Assembly (NCBI GenBank): GCA_947167845.1
Contig: CAMVJQ010000012.1
Location: 1-50,243 of the forward strand
DNA length: 50,243 nucleotides
From: an uncultured Prevotella sp.
GTDB taxonomy: Bacteria > Bacteroidota > Bacteroidia > Bacteroidales > Bacteroidaceae
Direction of reading: 5' to 3'
Part shown: positions 49,028 through 50,243 of the stretch, piece after piece
Layout of the letters: every line of letters begins with the position of its first letter
Position numbering within the stretch: position 1 is the stretch's first letter
Notes under the pieces: generated by a model
The model's input: the letters and a program-made list of their open reading frames with translations, nothing else
The model's database searches: none
What the model was told of the DNA's origin: nothing
Program-made: the position numbers and the translations under genes

Positions 49028-49086
49028 CCATTCCCAAATCCTCTGCAGAGCCTTATTCTGCGGGGGATTCGCTGATTCTGGCAAGA

Positions 49087-49385
49087 GTTTTAATCTGTGG
49101 GATATGCAGAGTTTTAAGTTGTGGGGATTTGGTTTTAAAGTGTGGGTTAATCCTGCCGAATCTTGGTTTTAAGTTGTGGGTTATTCAGTTTTAAGTTGTG
49201 GGATATGATTTACGGAACTGCCTGAGAATATGGTTTTTGCACCGCCCCCATAGAGCAAATAGACAGACCATGCCAAAGAACAGAGCATTCAGACGCTGAT
49301 TTCATGCTTGGCCAAGAATTAAATAAGTGGGTTGGGCTTCGCGCACGGTATAAAAATCGCGCGGTTTTAAATTGTGGGTTATTCC
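49087..49385. repeat. Iteron-like direct repeats, about 22-bp period
   Basis: Copies of GTTTTAAGTTGTGGG followed by a TTATTC- or GATATG-like tail begin at 49087, 49111, 49132, 49166, 49188 and 49364. The steps are 24, 21, 34, 22 and 176 bases. They lie between int and repB. Spacing near two helical turns next to a Rep_3 gene is typical for plasmid origin iterons. No gene is seen in 49028-49521. Confidence 0.75.
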
Positions 49386-49460
49386 CTTCCGCACCCGTGA
49401 GATAGGCATCAAAAAGAAGGCCACCCGACACGTCTTTTCGTGCCAGGCAGCCCTTTCGCA

Positions 49461-49520
49461 TCCCATCGTATGCCATCGCATGCGGTCGCATCCAATCGCT
49501 TGCAATCGCATGCCGTCGCA
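49461..49520. repeat. Six 10-bp repeats next to the repB stop codon
   Basis: Six consecutive 10-base blocks follow the pattern TGCCATCGCA with drift, and a seventh partial block (TTTCGCA) precedes them. The array ends one base before the repB stop codon on the other strand. The period equals about one helical turn. Confidence 0.8.
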
Positions 49521-49521
49521 G

Positions 49522-50243
49522 CTATTTATCCTTTTCCCATTCCTTGTAGAGCGAGGGCTGTTTCTCGGCTTCTTCTACCTCGCCCTTGATGGCCTGAATC
49601 ACCCATCCGATGCCCATATACGAGCCATCCTCCTTGCGTCGCCGCCCCTGAATGTCGGCCAGTGTCCCGATGAAGTCCGGCAGCAACTGAGCCGCTTTGT
49701 TGATGAGCGATTTGTGAGGCTGGATGCTTTTCAGGGGGATTCCCATCCGCTGTTTCATGTACTCCACAGCCTTTGGTGCCATGAATCCCACAGAGGTCAG
49801 AGCCGTCAGTCGCGTCTTTTCCAGTTCCTGGTCTCGATACTTGTCCTGATAAACTGGATAGAACTTGAATCCCACCGCCACACTCTTGCCGTTATTCGGA
49901 TTGGCCCGGATTTTCTCGTATGTGAACGTGTACGGGCAGTTCTCGTCGAGCAGTTTCTTCACCGGCCTCAGTATGCGGTCTTCGATGTGATCCACCCTGT
50001 CCTTACCGCCTTTCTTGTACTTATCCGGCGCAATTCCAAGCCAACTCTTTAGGTCGTCGATCATCAGCTGGAACGGCCTTTCCTGCCCGCTCAGCACCAT
50101 GTAGAACTGGAGCGAGTACGACGTAGGCAGTGCCAGGGCCTTGTTCAGTTCGAACCTGCGGAAGCCCTCGCTGAAGTCCGTCAGCACCCGCCAGATCTTG
50201 TTATCCACCTCCACCGTGATTTCCCCTGTGCCGTACACATACG
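49522..50243 (-). CDS. repB: Rep_3-type replication initiator, 5' end cut by the window
   Basis: The frame stays open to the window edge, so the start lies beyond it; 240 codons are present. The sequence fits plasmid initiators of the Rep_3 (RepB) family, which carry two winged-helix domains: FRRFELNKALALPTSYSLQF, MIDDLKSWLGIAPDKY, a second half with DRILRPVKKLLDENCPYTFT and VGFKFYPVYQDKY, and a Lys/Glu-rich end. Such proteins bind iterons to start replication. Two candidate arrays lie just downstream. Its presence next to an integrase suggests an integrated plasmid. Confidence 0.78.
   Translation of the reverse strand, partial: YVYGTGEITVEVDNKIWRVLTDFSEGFRRFELNKALALPTSYSLQFYMVLSGQERPFQLMIDDLKSWLGIAPDKYKKGGKDRVDHIEDRILRPVKKLLDENCPYTFTYEKIRANPNNGKSVAVGFKFYPVYQDKYRDQELEKTRLTALTSVGFMAPKAVEYMKQRMGIPLKSIQPHKSLINKAAQLLPDFIGTLADIQGRRRKEDGSYMGIGWVIQAIKGEVEEAEKQPSLYKEWEKDK

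Larger units (their letters stand above)
47502..50243. mobile_element. Probable integrated plasmid-like element at tRNA-His (partial)
   Basis: Directly behind tRNA-His lie an array of 11-bp repeats, a tyrosine recombinase, 22-bp iteron-like repeats, a 10-bp array and a Rep_3-type replication gene that runs off the window. This set suggests one end of an integrative replicon. No second copy of the tRNA 3' end is seen in the window, so the far boundary is not defined. Confidence 0.6.

Overview
The window is chromosomal DNA from a Bacteroidota bacterium, most likely a Prevotella-like member of the Prevotellaceae/Bacteroidaceae. The evidence is: promoters of the Bacteroidota type (TTG, about 20 bp, then TANNTTTG) in front of many genes; a lack of Shine-Dalgarno sites; fused murF-alr; a bifunctional Fkp; the ECF sigma/DUF5056 pair; a PorE-like OmpA lipoprotein; and GH31 and GH105 glycan enzymes. 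All functional calls come from reading sequence motifs; no database search was run.

Layout. 1-3.2 kb: the 3' end of typA, a hairpin terminator, the luxS-mtnN pair (activated methyl cycle and AI-2) and a TrmH-family rRNA methyltransferase. 3.4-11.9 kb: an envelope and sugar cluster of a YfhO-like membrane protein, fkp (GDP-fucose), a GSCFA protein and murF-alr. 11.95-12.9 kb: a decayed phage-type module (hypothetical protein, 'smalltalk'-like peptide, broken amidase). 13.0-17.0 kb: a uronate cluster of an orphan galactitol-type PTS EIIC, a KduI with a signal peptide and an ExuT-like MFS transporter. 17.0-23.1 kb: a nitroreductase, a stand-alone C-terminal domain of B12-dependent ribonucleotide reductase, folB, a SPOR amidase, an MCE/MlaD protein and dnaA. 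23.1-28.8 kb: a BtuB-like TonB receptor, an SGNH hydrolase, folA, thyA and an RsmF-like methyltransferase. 28.9-37.1 kb: an envelope-stress-like operon (DUF6249, PspC, ECF sigma, DUF5056), a PorE-like lipoprotein, topB and a padR-pspC operon. 37.1-46.8 kb: a winged-helix regulator with a secreted partner, GH105, GH31, AmrS with an exported Memo-AMMECR1 fusion, ridA and a sugar O-acetyltransferase. 46.8-50.2 kb: a truncated GNAT gene, an IS1380-type transposase remnant, tRNA-His, and then an integrase and a Rep_3 replication gene that look like one end of an integrated plasmid-like element.

Two signals stand out. First, the window is dotted with short degenerate tandem arrays whose unit is 7 or 8 bp. 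They lie both between genes and, in frame, inside conserved housekeeping genes (trmH family, fkp, rsmF, topB twice, AMMECR1). A related GC-rich hairpin repeat sits in folA. The genes stay open, so the arrays behave like tolerated in-frame insertions. Second, the right end carries three different repeat arrays around int and repB (11-bp, 22-bp and 10-bp periods). They look like recombinase- or initiator-binding arrays of an integrative replicon sitting at tRNA-His.

Functional links: GH105 releases unsaturated uronate, which becomes the KduI substrate, and the KduI/MFS cluster would isomerise and import it. The BtuB-like receptor and the B12-reductase domain both point to cobalamin use. FolB, FolA and ThyA cover folate and dTMP synthesis.
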